Source of the DNA: Klebsiella aerogenes KCTC 2190
GTDB taxonomy: Bacteria; Pseudomonadota; Gammaproteobacteria; Enterobacterales; Enterobacteriaceae
Assembly (NCBI RefSeq): GCF_000215745.1
Contig: NC_015663.1
Coordinates: forward strand, 4,030,001-4,094,000
DNA length: 64,000 nucleotides
Reading direction: 5' to 3'
A program made the position numbers and the translations under genes. The notes beneath the pieces are model-generated. The model was not told the DNA's origin. It saw nothing but the letters and a program-made list of their open reading frames with translations, and made no database searches. Below are positions 25,505 to 33,471 of the stretch, in pieces (position 1 is the stretch's first letter; every line of letters starts with the position of its first letter).

Positions 25505-26740
25505 ATGTTAGGCTGGACTTCACTACAGCGCAATGCCGCCATTGCCAGCTTCTTAAGCTGGACACTTGATGCCTTCGATTTTTTCCTCCTCGTCTTCTTA
25601 CTGAGTGACATTGCCCAGACGTTTCATGTTGGGCTGGAAAAGGTCACGCTGGCGATACTACTGACGCTTGCCGTACGGCCTATCGGCGCGCTCATTTTTG
25701 GCCGGCTCGCCGAAAAATATGGCCGTAAGCCGATCCTGATGTTGAATATCATCTTCTTTTCGATTTTCGAGCTGCTGTCTGCTGCGGCGCCGTCATTAAC
25801 GATTTTTCTGGTCTTAAGAGTGCTGTATGGCGTGGCGATGGGCGGTATTTGGGGCGTGGCGTCGTCGCTGTCAATGGAAACCATTCCGGATCGTTCCCGA
25901 GGTCTGATGTCCGGAATTTTCCAGGCCGGTTATCCGTTTGGCTATCTGATTGCCGCCGTCGCTTATGGGCTGCTATTTGAATTACTCGGCTGGCGCGGGA
26001 TGTTTGTCATCGGCGCTGCGCCTATTTTACTGCTGCCGTTTATCTGGTTCTGCGTGCAGGAGTCACCGGTATGGCTGGCGTCACGAGAGAGAAAGGAAAG
26101 CACGGCGCTGCTGCCGGTACTGAAAACGCACTGGAAACTATGCTGCTATCTGGTGGTACTGATGGCGGCGTTCAACTTCTTCTCCCACGGTACCCAGGAC
26201 CTGTATCCGGTATTTTTAAAAGTGCAGCACGGCTTTGATCCGAAAACGATCAGTATTATCGCGGTCACTTACAATATTGCGTCGATCATCGGCGGGGTGC
26301 TGTTCGGTTCGCTTTCCGAGAAGATTGGCCGAAAAAAGGCCATTATAACCGCCTCGCTGCTGGCACTACCGGTTATCCCGCTGTGGGCATTCGCTAGCGG
26401 TTCGCTGATGCTGGGAATCGGGGCATTCCTGATGCAGTTTATGGTTCAGGGCGCCTGGGGCGTAGTGCCGACCTATCTGAATGAACTGGTTCCAGCGAAT
26501 ACCCGTGCGGTGCTGCCGGGCTTTGTGTATCAACTGGGTAATCTTATCGCTTCGGTTAATGCGACGTTACAGGCCACGATCGCGGAACATCATGGTCAAA
26601 ACTATGGGCTGGCGATGGCAATCGTCGCCGGTACGGTGGCGATCATTATCGCGATCCTGACCTTCTTTGGTCATGAAAGCCGGGCGAAGAAGATAAGCGG
26701 GGCGGTTGAGCAAAACGCCATGCAGCATGTGAGTCGGTAA
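25505..26740 (+). CDS. MFS transporter, sialate/lactate:proton symporter (SHS) type
   Basis: A 411-residue twelve-segment major facilitator. Features are FLSWTLDAFDFFLLVFLLSD (the DxFD motif near the first helix), RPIGALIFGRLAEKYGRKPI, RVLYGVAMGGIWGVASSLSM and LFGSLSEKIGRKKA between helices 8 and 9. These resemble the SHS/carboxylate family (NanT, JEN1-like), so a monocarboxylate or acidic sugar is a plausible substrate. ATG 25505 has AGGGATAAC upstream. It is convergent with the secreted HbpS-like gene, and the nearby two-component system may control it; this is inference from position. Confidence 0.82.
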   Translation: MLGWTSLQRNAAIASFLSWTLDAFDFFLLVFLLSDIAQTFHVGLEKVTLAILLTLAVRPIGALIFGRLAEKYGRKPILMLNIIFFSIFELLSAAAPSLTIFLVLRVLYGVAMGGIWGVASSLSMETIPDRSRGLMSGIFQAGYPFGYLIAAVAYGLLFELLGWRGMFVIGAAPILLLPFIWFCVQESPVWLASRERKESTALLPVLKTHWKLCCYLVVLMAAFNFFSHGTQDLYPVFLKVQHGFDPKTISIIAVTYNIASIIGGVLFGSLSEKIGRKKAIITASLLALPVIPLWAFASGSLMLGIGAFLMQFMVQGAWGVVPTYLNELVPANTRAVLPGFVYQLGNLIASVNATLQATIAEHHGQNYGLAMAIVAGTVAIIIAILTFFGHESRAKKISGAVEQNAMQHVSR

Positions 26741-26783
26741 CCCGTTATGACGATGCGGGTAGCAATAGTCTACCCGCGTTGGA

Positions 26784-27281
26784 TTAGCCCTGGTTAAGCT
26801 CGCCTTCGATAGATTGCAACCCGGCAATCGCGCAGGCTTCGTCAAAATTTCCCCCCGGCGCGCCGCCGACGCCAACCGCGCCAATGACCTGGTTGCCCAT
26901 CTTAACCGGCACTCCGCCAGCTAATAGCAGAAAACCGGGTATATCTCGCAGGTTCGCGGCTCCGGCGTTGGACTGAGAACCTTTCATGACATTGCTGGTG
27001 GCGTTTTTAGTGGTTAGCGCGGTGAATGCTTTCATTCGGCTGGCTTCGACGGTGTGCGGGCCGGCATTATCCATTCTCTTCATTAATAGCGGTGTACCGG
27101 AACGGTCGACCAGCGTGACGGCAACGTTATAGCCGTCTTTGGCGCAGGCCTGTAGCGTACTTTGCGCGATTTTATCCGCGAGCTCCACTGACAAATTTTT
27201 CTGGCTGAGAACGCCCGTTGCGGCGCTGGCGGTCGTGACCAGGCTGCCCAGCAGGATGGCGCTAAGAAGGATACGTTTCAT
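26784..27281 (-). CDS. Secreted HbpS/GlcG-family (DUF336) protein
   Basis: A 165-residue protein with a signal peptide (MKRILLSAILLGSLVTTASA) followed by one DUF336 domain: ADKIAQSTLQACAKDGYNVA, VTLVDRSGTPLLMKRMDNAG, AFTALTTKNATSNVM, GGVPVKMGNQVIGAVGVGGA and PGGNFDEACAIAGL. HbpS of Streptomyces is a secreted haem-binding protein of this family that modulates a neighbouring sensor kinase. Here too a sensor kinase and regulator lie just upstream on the same strand. ATG 27281 has GGAG ten bases upstream. Haem binding is not established for this protein. Confidence 0.83.
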   Translation of the reverse strand: MKRILLSAILLGSLVTTASAATGVLSQKNLSVELADKIAQSTLQACAKDGYNVAVTLVDRSGTPLLMKRMDNAGPHTVEASRMKAFTALTTKNATSNVMKGSQSNAGAANLRDIPGFLLLAGGVPVKMGNQVIGAVGVGGAPGGNFDEACAIAGLQSIEGELNQG

Positions 27282-27376
27282 GGTGATGCTCCGTCGTATT
27301 GAGTGGCGATAGGCCAATACTAGGAGGGAAGGAGCATGGCGACTATTGCCGCGAATACTGAACGTACCAGGTATTT

Positions 27377-27994
27377 TTACTTAGAACCACTGGCGACATC
27401 AGCGTAAATCTTCAACAATTTGGGCAGCGAGTTAACTTCAAGTTTGCTAAAAATATTGGCGCGATGCGCTTCGACGGTACGCGGCGATAGCGAGCATAAA
27501 CGGGCGATTTCTTTACTGGAGTAGCCCTGAAGCAGCTGCTGGAGCATTTCATGCTCACGGGCGGTAAGGGTGGCGAGTTTTTCCTGCAGCGGCAGTAATA
27601 TTTGTTGTCGTTCAAGATGCGCTTTTTGCTGCGCCATCGCTTCGCCGACCACTTCGAATAACAGGTCGGCATCAATGGGTTTGGTTAAAAATTCAAAGGC
27701 GCCATTTTTGAAGGCGCGACGACATAAATCAATATTACCGTGCCCGGTCATAATAATAACCGGCAAGGTTAGACCTAGCTGGCGCCACTCATCGAGCAGC
27801 GTCAGCCCGGTTTTCCCCGGCATGCGGATATCCAGCAGCATACAGCCGGTTAATTCGGCTAGATTCCCTGCCTGATGTTGAAAAGCGTGTGCGCTATCAA
27901 ACGCCTGCGTCTGCCAGCCAACGGTTGAGAGCAGCAGACTTAATGAATCGCGTATTGCCGCATCGTCATCAATTAACCAGATGTACTGCTCCAT
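27377..27994 (-). CDS. FixJ/NarL-type response regulator
   Basis: A 205-residue two-domain regulator. The receiver domain has the acidic pocket (WLIDDDAAIRDSLSLL), the phospho-acceptor Asp in CMLLDIRMPGKTGLTLLDEW, the switch Thr in VIIMTGHGNID and the Lys in FLTKPIDADLLF. The C-terminal LuxR-type helix-turn-helix is LTAREHEMLQQLLQGYSSKE followed by IARLCSLSPRTVEAHRANIF. It starts on the last base of the kinase stop codon (TAATG), so the two are translationally coupled. Target genes are probably local: the secreted DUF336 protein and the MFS transporter are candidates. Confidence 0.92.
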   Translation of the reverse strand: MEQYIWLIDDDAAIRDSLSLLLSTVGWQTQAFDSAHAFQHQAGNLAELTGCMLLDIRMPGKTGLTLLDEWRQLGLTLPVIIMTGHGNIDLCRRAFKNGAFEFLTKPIDADLLFEVVGEAMAQQKAHLERQQILLPLQEKLATLTAREHEMLQQLLQGYSSKEIARLCSLSPRTVEAHRANIFSKLEVNSLPKLLKIYADVASGSK

Positions 27995-29313
27995 TACTTC
28001 TCCTCATTGCGCAGCGGAAACCATAACCGGAAGCAAGCGCCTTGTCCGGTGATATTGCTCGCTTCTATCTTGCCATTAAGACGCTGAACAAGGGTATCCG
28101 CAAGGGCCATGCCGAGTCCCACACCATCAGTACGGGTGGTATAAAACGGTATAAAAACCTGCTCCAGCGCTTCAGATGATAACCCTGGTCCGCCATCAGT
28201 AAGAGTTAAAGCGATACCGTTATTTACCCGCACGGCTTGCAGATGAATCCACGCACTACCTGGAACATTTATGCTTTGTGCCTGAATGGCATTGCTAACG
28301 ATATTATGCAGTATTTGCTCTACCCACAGCGGCGGCGCAGGAAGCGCGGGTAGGTCCGACGGAAAATGGCTGGAGATACGAACTTTACCGGCGCGGATCT
28401 CATTATCCAGTAATTCGCACACGCGTAGCCACAGCGACGGTAGGTCAACCGGCTGATATTCGGCGCGCTTGCTGGTTAGCTTGAGACGAAACTGGCTGAG
28501 CAGGGCGTCAATGCGTTTTATCTGCAACACTGAGGCCTCAAGCAGTTCGGGGATCTTTACGGGATCGTTTTTTTTAATCAGGCGCACTGCCGCCTGGTTA
28601 TAGCTCATAATGGCGGTTAAAGGTTGATTAAGCTCATGCACGATACCAGCGGCCAGCTCGCCCATGGTGTTAAGGCGAGTCAGTTCGCCATAGCGGGTGC
28701 GTAGATCGGCGATATCCCGTCGGCGTTTATTGGTTCGATACTGATTAACAAGATAGATAATCACCGCCCAGAACAGTGCCGGTGAAAGTATCAGCCACCA
28801 CGGCAGTTGATGCCATTGCGGGTTATCACCTGCGCTAATGAACAGCGGTTGTGTTGGGCTGGCAACAGTTTTCTCCCAGCGCCACCAGGTGTTGGCAGAT
28901 GCGGTACCGTCCTCAAACAACGTGGTACCGTCCCAACGAATGGCAAGATGTTTGAATGTCTTTTTCTCATTGAGACTGTTAAGTAGGGTGTTCAAATCAA
29001 TCAGCAGGGAGATGCCCGGAAGATTCAGCCAGTAGCGTGCGGGGCTTTGCGCGACGATGGGGCGTCGTGGCTCCAGGGAATCATAGCGCCGCCATTGCAC
29101 AATCTGCGGCAGGATCTGCTGGACTTCGGCGGCGTTTTGACCGGACGGAAGCAGGGGGATGATGGCATCGTGCTGCGACACTTTTACTGTGATTTCGCGA
29201 TACAGGATGCGGAAGTCGGCGGAGCGCGCGTCATATTGCTGTTGAAGAAACCAGGCGCCAAGCCCCGTTGCGCTTAGCAGTGTGAGGATGAGCCAGTAGA
29301 GGATTTTTATCAT
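27994..29313 (-). CDS. Membrane sensor histidine kinase
   Basis: A 439-residue sensor. A first membrane helix (IKILYWLILTLLSATGLGAW) is followed by a periplasmic domain of about 150 residues (YDARSADFRILYREITVKVS onwards), a second helix near residue 175 (WLILSPALFWAVIIYLVNQY), then the transmitter. The H-box is AAGIVHELNQPLTAIMSYNQ, the N-box EQILHNIVSNAIQA, the G-boxes LTDGGPGLSS and GVGLGMALADTL. This transmitter type goes with DctB/FixL/TtrS kinases, matching its FixJ-type partner. ATG 29313 shares an ATGA with the stop of the upstream membrane-protein gene, which decides the start. Confidence 0.9.
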   Translation of the reverse strand: MIKILYWLILTLLSATGLGAWFLQQQYDARSADFRILYREITVKVSQHDAIIPLLPSGQNAAEVQQILPQIVQWRRYDSLEPRRPIVAQSPARYWLNLPGISLLIDLNTLLNSLNEKKTFKHLAIRWDGTTLFEDGTASANTWWRWEKTVASPTQPLFISAGDNPQWHQLPWWLILSPALFWAVIIYLVNQYRTNKRRRDIADLRTRYGELTRLNTMGELAAGIVHELNQPLTAIMSYNQAAVRLIKKNDPVKIPELLEASVLQIKRIDALLSQFRLKLTSKRAEYQPVDLPSLWLRVCELLDNEIRAGKVRISSHFPSDLPALPAPPLWVEQILHNIVSNAIQAQSINVPGSAWIHLQAVRVNNGIALTLTDGGPGLSSEALEQVFIPFYTTRTDGVGLGMALADTLVQRLNGKIEASNITGQGACFRLWFPLRNEEK

Positions 29314-29909
29314 ACTGTATTCTGTACATGTTGTTTTAATTGCCAGCGCCAAATTCGATTATGCAAATAAAATGCTGAGGTTTTTACAAACATAGCACTG
29401 TTAACGAGTTTGATGCTGCCAGCGCTAAATAATACACCAACCAAAGCGCCTATAAGCAAGCCGGCATGCCCGCCACATATGAATACCAAAGTGAATGCGT
29501 AAATAAGATTTCCCGCGGCTAGCGCGGCGGTCAGGAAAATCAGACTTAGATAGAACTTAAGCGCAGCCAGAAAACCTCGAGAGAACAGCGTCATCGACGG
29601 GAAGATCAGCAGACAGTAGAGTAAACCTGTGGGGATGATACCAGCAAAAACAGCATGCGCGGGCCAGGAAAACCATTGAAAGATGGCCCCCCAAAGCGTT
29701 AGCTGCGGCATAGCGAAACTTACCACGCTTAACAACGCGCTTGAGATAAAAGGCACACCTGCGGTATGCAAACCGACAGACGTTCCCATACGCTCCATCA
29801 AGTCCATTTTCGCGGACTCTAGCTGCTTAAGATCCCGCTCCTTTATTCTTTGCTCAACGATGGTACCCAGTTTGAGACTGTCATTAATATATTTCATTAC
29901 GCCGTGCAT
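29310..29909 (-). CDS. Multi-pass membrane protein, unknown, first gene of kinase operon
   Basis: A 199-residue protein with a charged N-terminal helix (LGTIVEQRIKERDLKQLESA) and four or five hydrophobic segments (SALLSVVSFAMPQLTLWGAI, VFAGIIPTGLLYCLLIF, FYLSLIFLTAALAAGNLIYA, GGHAGLLIGALVGVLFSAGS). I do not recognise the family. It overlaps the sensor kinase start by four bases (ATGA), so the two are co-translated and the protein could be an accessory sensor or signal partner of the kinase. AGGG lies a few bases before ATG 29909; ATG 29897 is an alternative. Low GC compared with flanking genes. Confidence 0.65.
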   Translation of the reverse strand: MHGVMKYINDSLKLGTIVEQRIKERDLKQLESAKMDLMERMGTSVGLHTAGVPFISSALLSVVSFAMPQLTLWGAIFQWFSWPAHAVFAGIIPTGLLYCLLIFPSMTLFSRGFLAALKFYLSLIFLTAALAAGNLIYAFTLVFICGGHAGLLIGALVGVLFSAGSIKLVNSAMFVKTSAFYLHNRIWRWQLKQHVQNTV

Positions 29910-29999
29910 TAGCGCCCTAATGGTTTATATGATACGCATAGTACAACTTAGATGTAGGCTTTAACAATTTTATTGTGCGGCGATAAAAAATGAAAACGT

Positions 30000-30034
30000 C
30001 GCCTGCCAGCGATTAAGTGTGACGCTGGCAGGCG
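30000..30034 (-). terminator. Terminator hairpin after the SurE-like gene
   Basis: A twelve-base-pair perfect stem CGCCTGCCAGCG / CGCTGGCAGGCG with an 11-base loop, 40 bases past the SurE-like stop. On the minus strand it is followed by ACGTTTTCATTTTTT, so it probably ends the surE-type transcript. Confidence 0.7.
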
Positions 30035-30073
30035 TGAAGATGATAGTGCAAGGTTGTGAGCTAGTCTGGTGAA

Positions 30074-30943
30074 TTATTTACTCAACAGTTCTTCATATTG
30101 CGCCTGGAATTGCGGGGCGTTCATTGCCCCATCAAAGAGGCTATAGGTGATATAACCTTTATTAAGCCAGCCGGAATCGGTATCGTTCTCTACTGTCTTT
30201 AACGATTCCGGATTGATGGTTTGTTTAGCGCGTCCATCAGGCAAAATATCATAACCAATCTGTGGGGTAGGGAACATCTCATTTTCAACATAGCGCACAC
30301 CTTTAATTTTTGATTTTGGCAGCGGCGGATAGTTAATGCTTAAGCCCGACCCTTTAGGCAATAAAGGTGTTCCAGAAACCTGTTTATGATTCAGCGTTTC
30401 AACAACATCAACCACATAATCCACCGCATCAGGCCAATATTTATGTGTACTTGGCCATTTATTCTTCATTTCATCTTCGGTAAAGATATACCCAATGCTG
30501 GCCGCAATCGCCGGGAAACCATAACGTACAGCCCTGGCTGCCGCACTTACCGTCCCTGAATTGACCTGAGCCATTCCTGTATTCGGGCCATCGTTGACGC
30601 CAGAAATAACCAGGTCCGGCGGATTATTAATGAGTAATCCCCGTAAGCCAAAATCAACCGCATCGGCGGGTGTTCCCGGGAAGCAGTAGCGTTTATCAGC
30701 AGCCTTCTTTACATCAAAGATTTTACCCGTTTTGAAGGTAATGGCTGAACCGATGCCGCTCTGATTGGTGGCTGGAGCAACCATCCACACCTCAAAACCT
30801 TTTTGCGTGAGTTTTTCCTGAAGCGAAATACTGCCCGTGGATTCGCAACCATCGTCGTTGACAATCAAAATTTTTAGCGGTGCGGCGCTTGCGGTAAAAG
30901 CGAATGCAGAGATCAGCGCAGCGGCAATACATGACTTGTTCAT
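30074..30943 (-). CDS. Exported SurE-family phosphatase/nucleotidase
   Basis: A 289-residue SurE-family metallophosphatase preceded by a signal peptide (MNKSCIAAALISAFAFTASA), so it is predicted to be periplasmic whereas housekeeping SurE is cytoplasmic. The metal-binding Asp pair is in LIVNDDGCESTGSISLQEKL, with the Ser/Asn ligands in PATNQSGIGSAITF and VISGVNDGPNTG, and the NSGTVSAAARAVRYGFPAIA segment follows. The usual Pro-Gly after NDDG is replaced by STG. Substrates of the family are 5'/3'-nucleotides and other phosphate esters. Its transcript begins with an antiterminator/terminator leader (30980-31053). Lower GC than its neighbours suggests transfer. Confidence 0.88.
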   Translation of the reverse strand: MNKSCIAAALISAFAFTASAAPLKILIVNDDGCESTGSISLQEKLTQKGFEVWMVAPATNQSGIGSAITFKTGKIFDVKKAADKRYCFPGTPADAVDFGLRGLLINNPPDLVISGVNDGPNTGMAQVNSGTVSAAARAVRYGFPAIAASIGYIFTEDEMKNKWPSTHKYWPDAVDYVVDVVETLNHKQVSGTPLLPKGSGLSINYPPLPKSKIKGVRYVENEMFPTPQIGYDILPDGRAKQTINPESLKTVENDTDSGWLNKGYITYSLFDGAMNAPQFQAQYEELLSK

Positions 30944-30979
30944 CGTAACTCCTGTTATTCATGAGGGTAACTAAAATGC

Positions 30980-31033
30980 AAAAAAAAACCTAAGGCCGCT
31001 CCTGCAACGAGTACAGAAACGGCCTTAGGTTTT
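30980..31033 (-). terminator. Leader terminator of the SurE-like gene
   Basis: Perfect 14-base-pair stem AAAACCTAAGGCCG / CGGCCTTAGGTTTT with a 21-base loop; on the minus strand nine T's (A's 30980-30988) run off the stem. It ends 37 bases before the SurE-like ATG. Its upstream arm overlaps the RAT at 31028-31053, so the RAT and terminator folds exclude each other. Confidence 0.9.
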
Positions 31034-31053
31034 GCCTGAAACAGTAACAATCC
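31028..31053 (-). promoter_or_regulatory. BglG/LicT-type ribonucleic antiterminator site (RAT) before the SurE-like gene
   Basis: Minus strand reads GGATTGTTACTG, a TTT loop, then CAGGCAAAACC. The two halves match the RAT recognised by BglG, SacY and LicT family antiterminators. The apical loop is three bases shorter than in the canonical 29-base site (26 in total), which may weaken it. The last six bases are also the first arm of the terminator. Confidence 0.85.
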
Positions 31054-31110
31054 CAAGAGAGTTTAAAATACGTACTGCAGATATTAACGTCCAGATGGGA
31101 ATACGGTTGA

Positions 31111-31126
31111 TATGAGGAGGATCACA
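31111..31126. promoter_or_regulatory. Candidate CRP site between the antitermination leaders
   Basis: TATGA GGAGGA TCACA matches nine of ten core positions of the CRP consensus TGTGA-N6-TCACA. A plus-strand -10-like TATAGAT at 31144-31150 would place the site near -41, as in class II activation. Candidate only. Confidence 0.45.
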
Positions 31127-31193
31127 ATTACATAAATCATCGCTATAGATTAGGTGCAATTCAAAAACATTAGTGATAGGGTCGACAGTAGCT

Positions 31194-31222
31194 GGATTGT
31201 TACTGTTTCAACAGGCAAAACC
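31194..31222 (+). promoter_or_regulatory. BglG/LicT-type ribonucleic antiterminator site (RAT) before the histidine phosphatase gene
   Basis: Reads GGATTGTTACTG, loop TTTCAA, then CAGGCAAAACC: 29 bases with the same halves and spacing as the RAT of the E. coli bgl and B. subtilis lic/bgl operons. The last six bases form the beginning of the terminator stem that follows, the defining architecture of this control. Confidence 0.92.
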
Positions 31223-31279
31223 TACGTTTTCTTCTCCACCTCAATACCAGGGGGCTGAAGAGTACGTAGGTTTTTTTTT
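31217..31279 (+). terminator. Leader terminator of the histidine phosphatase-porin operon
   Basis: Stem AAAACCTACGT (31217-31227) / ACGTAGGTTTT (31264-31274), extended by TCTTC / GAAGA inside, followed by T's to 31279 (nine T's in total from 31271). It lies 26 bases before the ATG at 31305 and overlaps the RAT, so full expression requires antitermination. Confidence 0.92.
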
Positions 31280-31304
31280 GGGCTATGAAAAAGGATTCTT
31301 TAAA

Positions 31305-32102
31305 ATGAAAAAATTATTTCTGGGTGTCTTAATGGCAGTTACTGCCATTACCAGTCCACTGCTGATGGCGAACACGAATGATAAAAATGACCAGCAGGAG
31401 GTCATCAATATTTATTTTGCGCGCCATGGTAAAACGCTGCTTAATTCGTTTGATCGCGTGCAAGGTTGGATTGATTCCCCATTGACGAAGGATGGGGTGC
31501 AGGTTGCTCAATATTTAGGTGAGGGACTCAAAGGGATAAAATTTGATCGTTTTTATTCCAGTGATGCGGGGCGGCAGCGCGAAACCATGGCAGTGATTCT
31601 TAAACAGGCTGGCGTAACGGATTATCATTTAACAGAAATGACAGGTCTGCGAGAGGCGTTTTTTGGTGGTTTTGAAGGCGGTTATAATGTCGATATGGCC
31701 AATGCAGGCGCACACACGCTAGGAATGACGGACAGCAAAGCGCTTTTTAAAGCGATGAAAGCAGGCACGCTCTCGGTAAAGGAAAGCCAGAACGCGCTGG
31801 CCAAATCCGATCCTAAACAGCTAGCGGAAAACTATGAGCAAGTAAAAGTACGGACACAAGCTGCGCTGGCAACTATTGTAGAAAATGCTCAAAAAGAGGG
31901 TGATAAAAATATTCTGGCCATTTCTTCAGGCACGGCGATTCAGATAATGATTTCCGATCTGACGGACGACCCGGCCAAAAATCTGCCATTGTCGAATGCT
32001 GCAGTGGTGAAAATCACGTATCACGATGGTAAATACAGCGTGCCAGAAATTGGCACCATGAAATACGTTGAAGCAGGCAAAAAATCACTAAATCACAAAT
32101 AA
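31305..32102 (+). CDS. Exported histidine phosphatase (phosphoglycerate-mutase-like)
   Basis: A 265-residue branch-1 histidine phosphatase with a signal peptide (MKKLFLGVLMAVTAITSPLL, cleavage probably after MA-N). The catalytic RHG motif is INIYFARHGKTLLNSFDRVQ, the second Arg is in FYSSDAGRQRETMAVI, the Glu region is GLREAFFGGFEGG, and the second His position reads NILAISSGTAIQIM, where SSG replaces the usual SHG. Loss of that second catalytic histidine could lower or alter activity. ATG 31305 follows AAGGA after the leader terminator; an in-frame upstream start at 31173 would run through the terminator and is rejected. First gene of an operon with the OprD-type porin. Confidence 0.85.
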   Translation: MKKLFLGVLMAVTAITSPLLMANTNDKNDQQEVINIYFARHGKTLLNSFDRVQGWIDSPLTKDGVQVAQYLGEGLKGIKFDRFYSSDAGRQRETMAVILKQAGVTDYHLTEMTGLREAFFGGFEGGYNVDMANAGAHTLGMTDSKALFKAMKAGTLSVKESQNALAKSDPKQLAENYEQVKVRTQAALATIVENAQKEGDKNILAISSGTAIQIMISDLTDDPAKNLPLSNAAVVKITYHDGKYSVPEIGTMKYVEAGKKSLNHK

Positions 32103-32119
32103 TCTTACAGTTTAGTTTT

Positions 32120-32148
32120 CCGCCATAAATAAGCTATGGCGGATCTTT
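32120..32148 (+). terminator. Intercistronic hairpin before the porin gene
   Basis: Eight-base-pair stem CCGCCATA / TATGGCGG, loop of seven, followed by ATCTTTTC, between the phosphatase and porin genes. It may be a partial terminator or a stabiliser that adjusts porin level. Confidence 0.5.
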
Positions 32149-32163
32149 TCTCAGGAAATAAAA

Positions 32164-33471
32164 ATGTATAAGAACATAACTTCCGCGTTAATAGCGTGCG
32201 GGCTGGTTACGCCTGTATGGGCCGCTACAGACACTATTTTTGATGATCCTTTTTTTACTGACTCACAGCTCACTGTCTCTGCAAAGAATTACTGGAAATA
32301 TCTTAAGGAGGAAAATGCCAATCCTAAACATGTACACAACGCCTGGGGGCAGGGATTTTCAGCAGAATACCAGTCTGGTTATTTTGCAGATATTATCGGC
32401 TTCGATGTGTCGTATTATAGTGCGATAAAGTTGGGTGCCAGCGACTATTTCAACTCCCGCGGCGTGCTTTATAATAATGGTACAGGTAACAAAAAAAGCA
32501 ACGCCGAAGGATATTCCAAGTTCGGCCAACGTAACGTGAAGCTTAACTACACGCTTTCTGGGGCTCAGTTAAACGCGCGCTGGGGATGGCAGATGCTGAA
32601 AAATTATGGCGTTATTTCAACGTCAAACCGGCTTTCTCCAACAACGTATTCCGGCGTAAGCAGTGCTGTAAGCTACGGCCCATTTACCATAAGAGGGGCG
32701 TGGCTTGAAAATTCCATGGACAGAAACTCACCAGATAAAAAGCGATTCCAGACCAATACCGGTGAATATATTAGCCATCTGGCAAGCGGAGAAATTCTTT
32801 GGAGAGGGAAAAATTTCGATGCACAGTATGCTTATGGTGAGAGTAAAAACTACCTGCAACGGCACCTGCTGTTTACGCAGTTTCGGGCGGATTCGCAACT
32901 AACGATTGGAACGCAAGTCTACGGCACCCACGCGATGGAAAGTTACCGCGCAATGCCTGCGAGCAAACGGGATTTTGACAATAACGCCTGGCATTTTGCG
33001 CTGGACGCGACCTGGAAAGGTGAACGCTGGAATAGCAAAATGGGCATTGGCTACACCAATGCTAAAAAAGCAGGTGAAGTCGGGTTTTATCCACGCCACA
33101 TGAGTAAAAATTCCCGGGGAACGTTTATTTCTATGGCCTACGCTGGCGATGATTACATGCGGGATGGGGAACTGGTGCTGGCGAACATCACCGAATATCG
33201 ATTAACGCCAGAATTAGCCGTTGGCCTGGCGGGAAACATCGGGCAATTTAACTATAAAGGAAATCATGTCCGTACCGGAGAAATCAACGCCTTTAGCCGT
33301 TGGGTTCCAACGCAGTCCATGTTTAAAAACTTCACTTTTTGGGCGATGTTCGGGCCGGGATGGTCATATAAGACGCAAGGTAAAACGCCAGTCCTTACGG
33401 ACGGTCATTATACACGTACAAACACGCTGTCGTCGGAAGTGATCATGGAATATCGATTTAAGGTGTTCTGA
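32164..33471 (+). CDS. OprD-family outer-membrane porin
   Basis: A 435-residue outer-membrane protein: signal peptide MYKNITSALIACGLVTPVWA, then TIFDDPFFTDSQLTVSAKNY and an 18-strand-type barrel rich in alternating aromatic strands (GYFADIIGFDVSYYSAIKLG, LNARWGWQMLKNYGVI, NTLSSEVIMEYRFKVF with a C-terminal Phe). OprD proteins admit amino acids, sugars or small acids; ChiP is the best known enterobacterial relative. It follows the histidine phosphatase after 61 bases with an AGGA ribosome-binding site. Shared antitermination control with the phosphatases suggests that it lets in a phosphorylated or glycosidic compound that the phosphatases act on (inference). Confidence 0.85.
   Translation: MYKNITSALIACGLVTPVWAATDTIFDDPFFTDSQLTVSAKNYWKYLKEENANPKHVHNAWGQGFSAEYQSGYFADIIGFDVSYYSAIKLGASDYFNSRGVLYNNGTGNKKSNAEGYSKFGQRNVKLNYTLSGAQLNARWGWQMLKNYGVISTSNRLSPTTYSGVSSAVSYGPFTIRGAWLENSMDRNSPDKKRFQTNTGEYISHLASGEILWRGKNFDAQYAYGESKNYLQRHLLFTQFRADSQLTIGTQVYGTHAMESYRAMPASKRDFDNNAWHFALDATWKGERWNSKMGIGYTNAKKAGEVGFYPRHMSKNSRGTFISMAYAGDDYMRDGELVLANITEYRLTPELAVGLAGNIGQFNYKGNHVRTGEINAFSRWVPTQSMFKNFTFWAMFGPGWSYKTQGKTPVLTDGHYTRTNTLSSEVIMEYRFKVF

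Larger units (their letters stand above)
30944..31304. other. Divergent regulatory region with two antitermination leaders
   Basis: The 361 bases between the SurE-like and histidine-phosphatase genes contain no gene. They hold mirror-image leaders: on the minus strand RAT 31028-31053 with terminator 30980-31033, and on the plus strand RAT 31194-31222 with terminator 31217-31279. Promoters for both must lie in 31054-31193, where a CRP-like site is seen. Confidence 0.85.

Noticed and set aside
31173..31304. N-terminal extension of the histidine phosphatase
   Set aside because: It would translate through the RAT and terminator hairpin; the start at 31305 has a ribosome-binding site and begins with a signal peptide.
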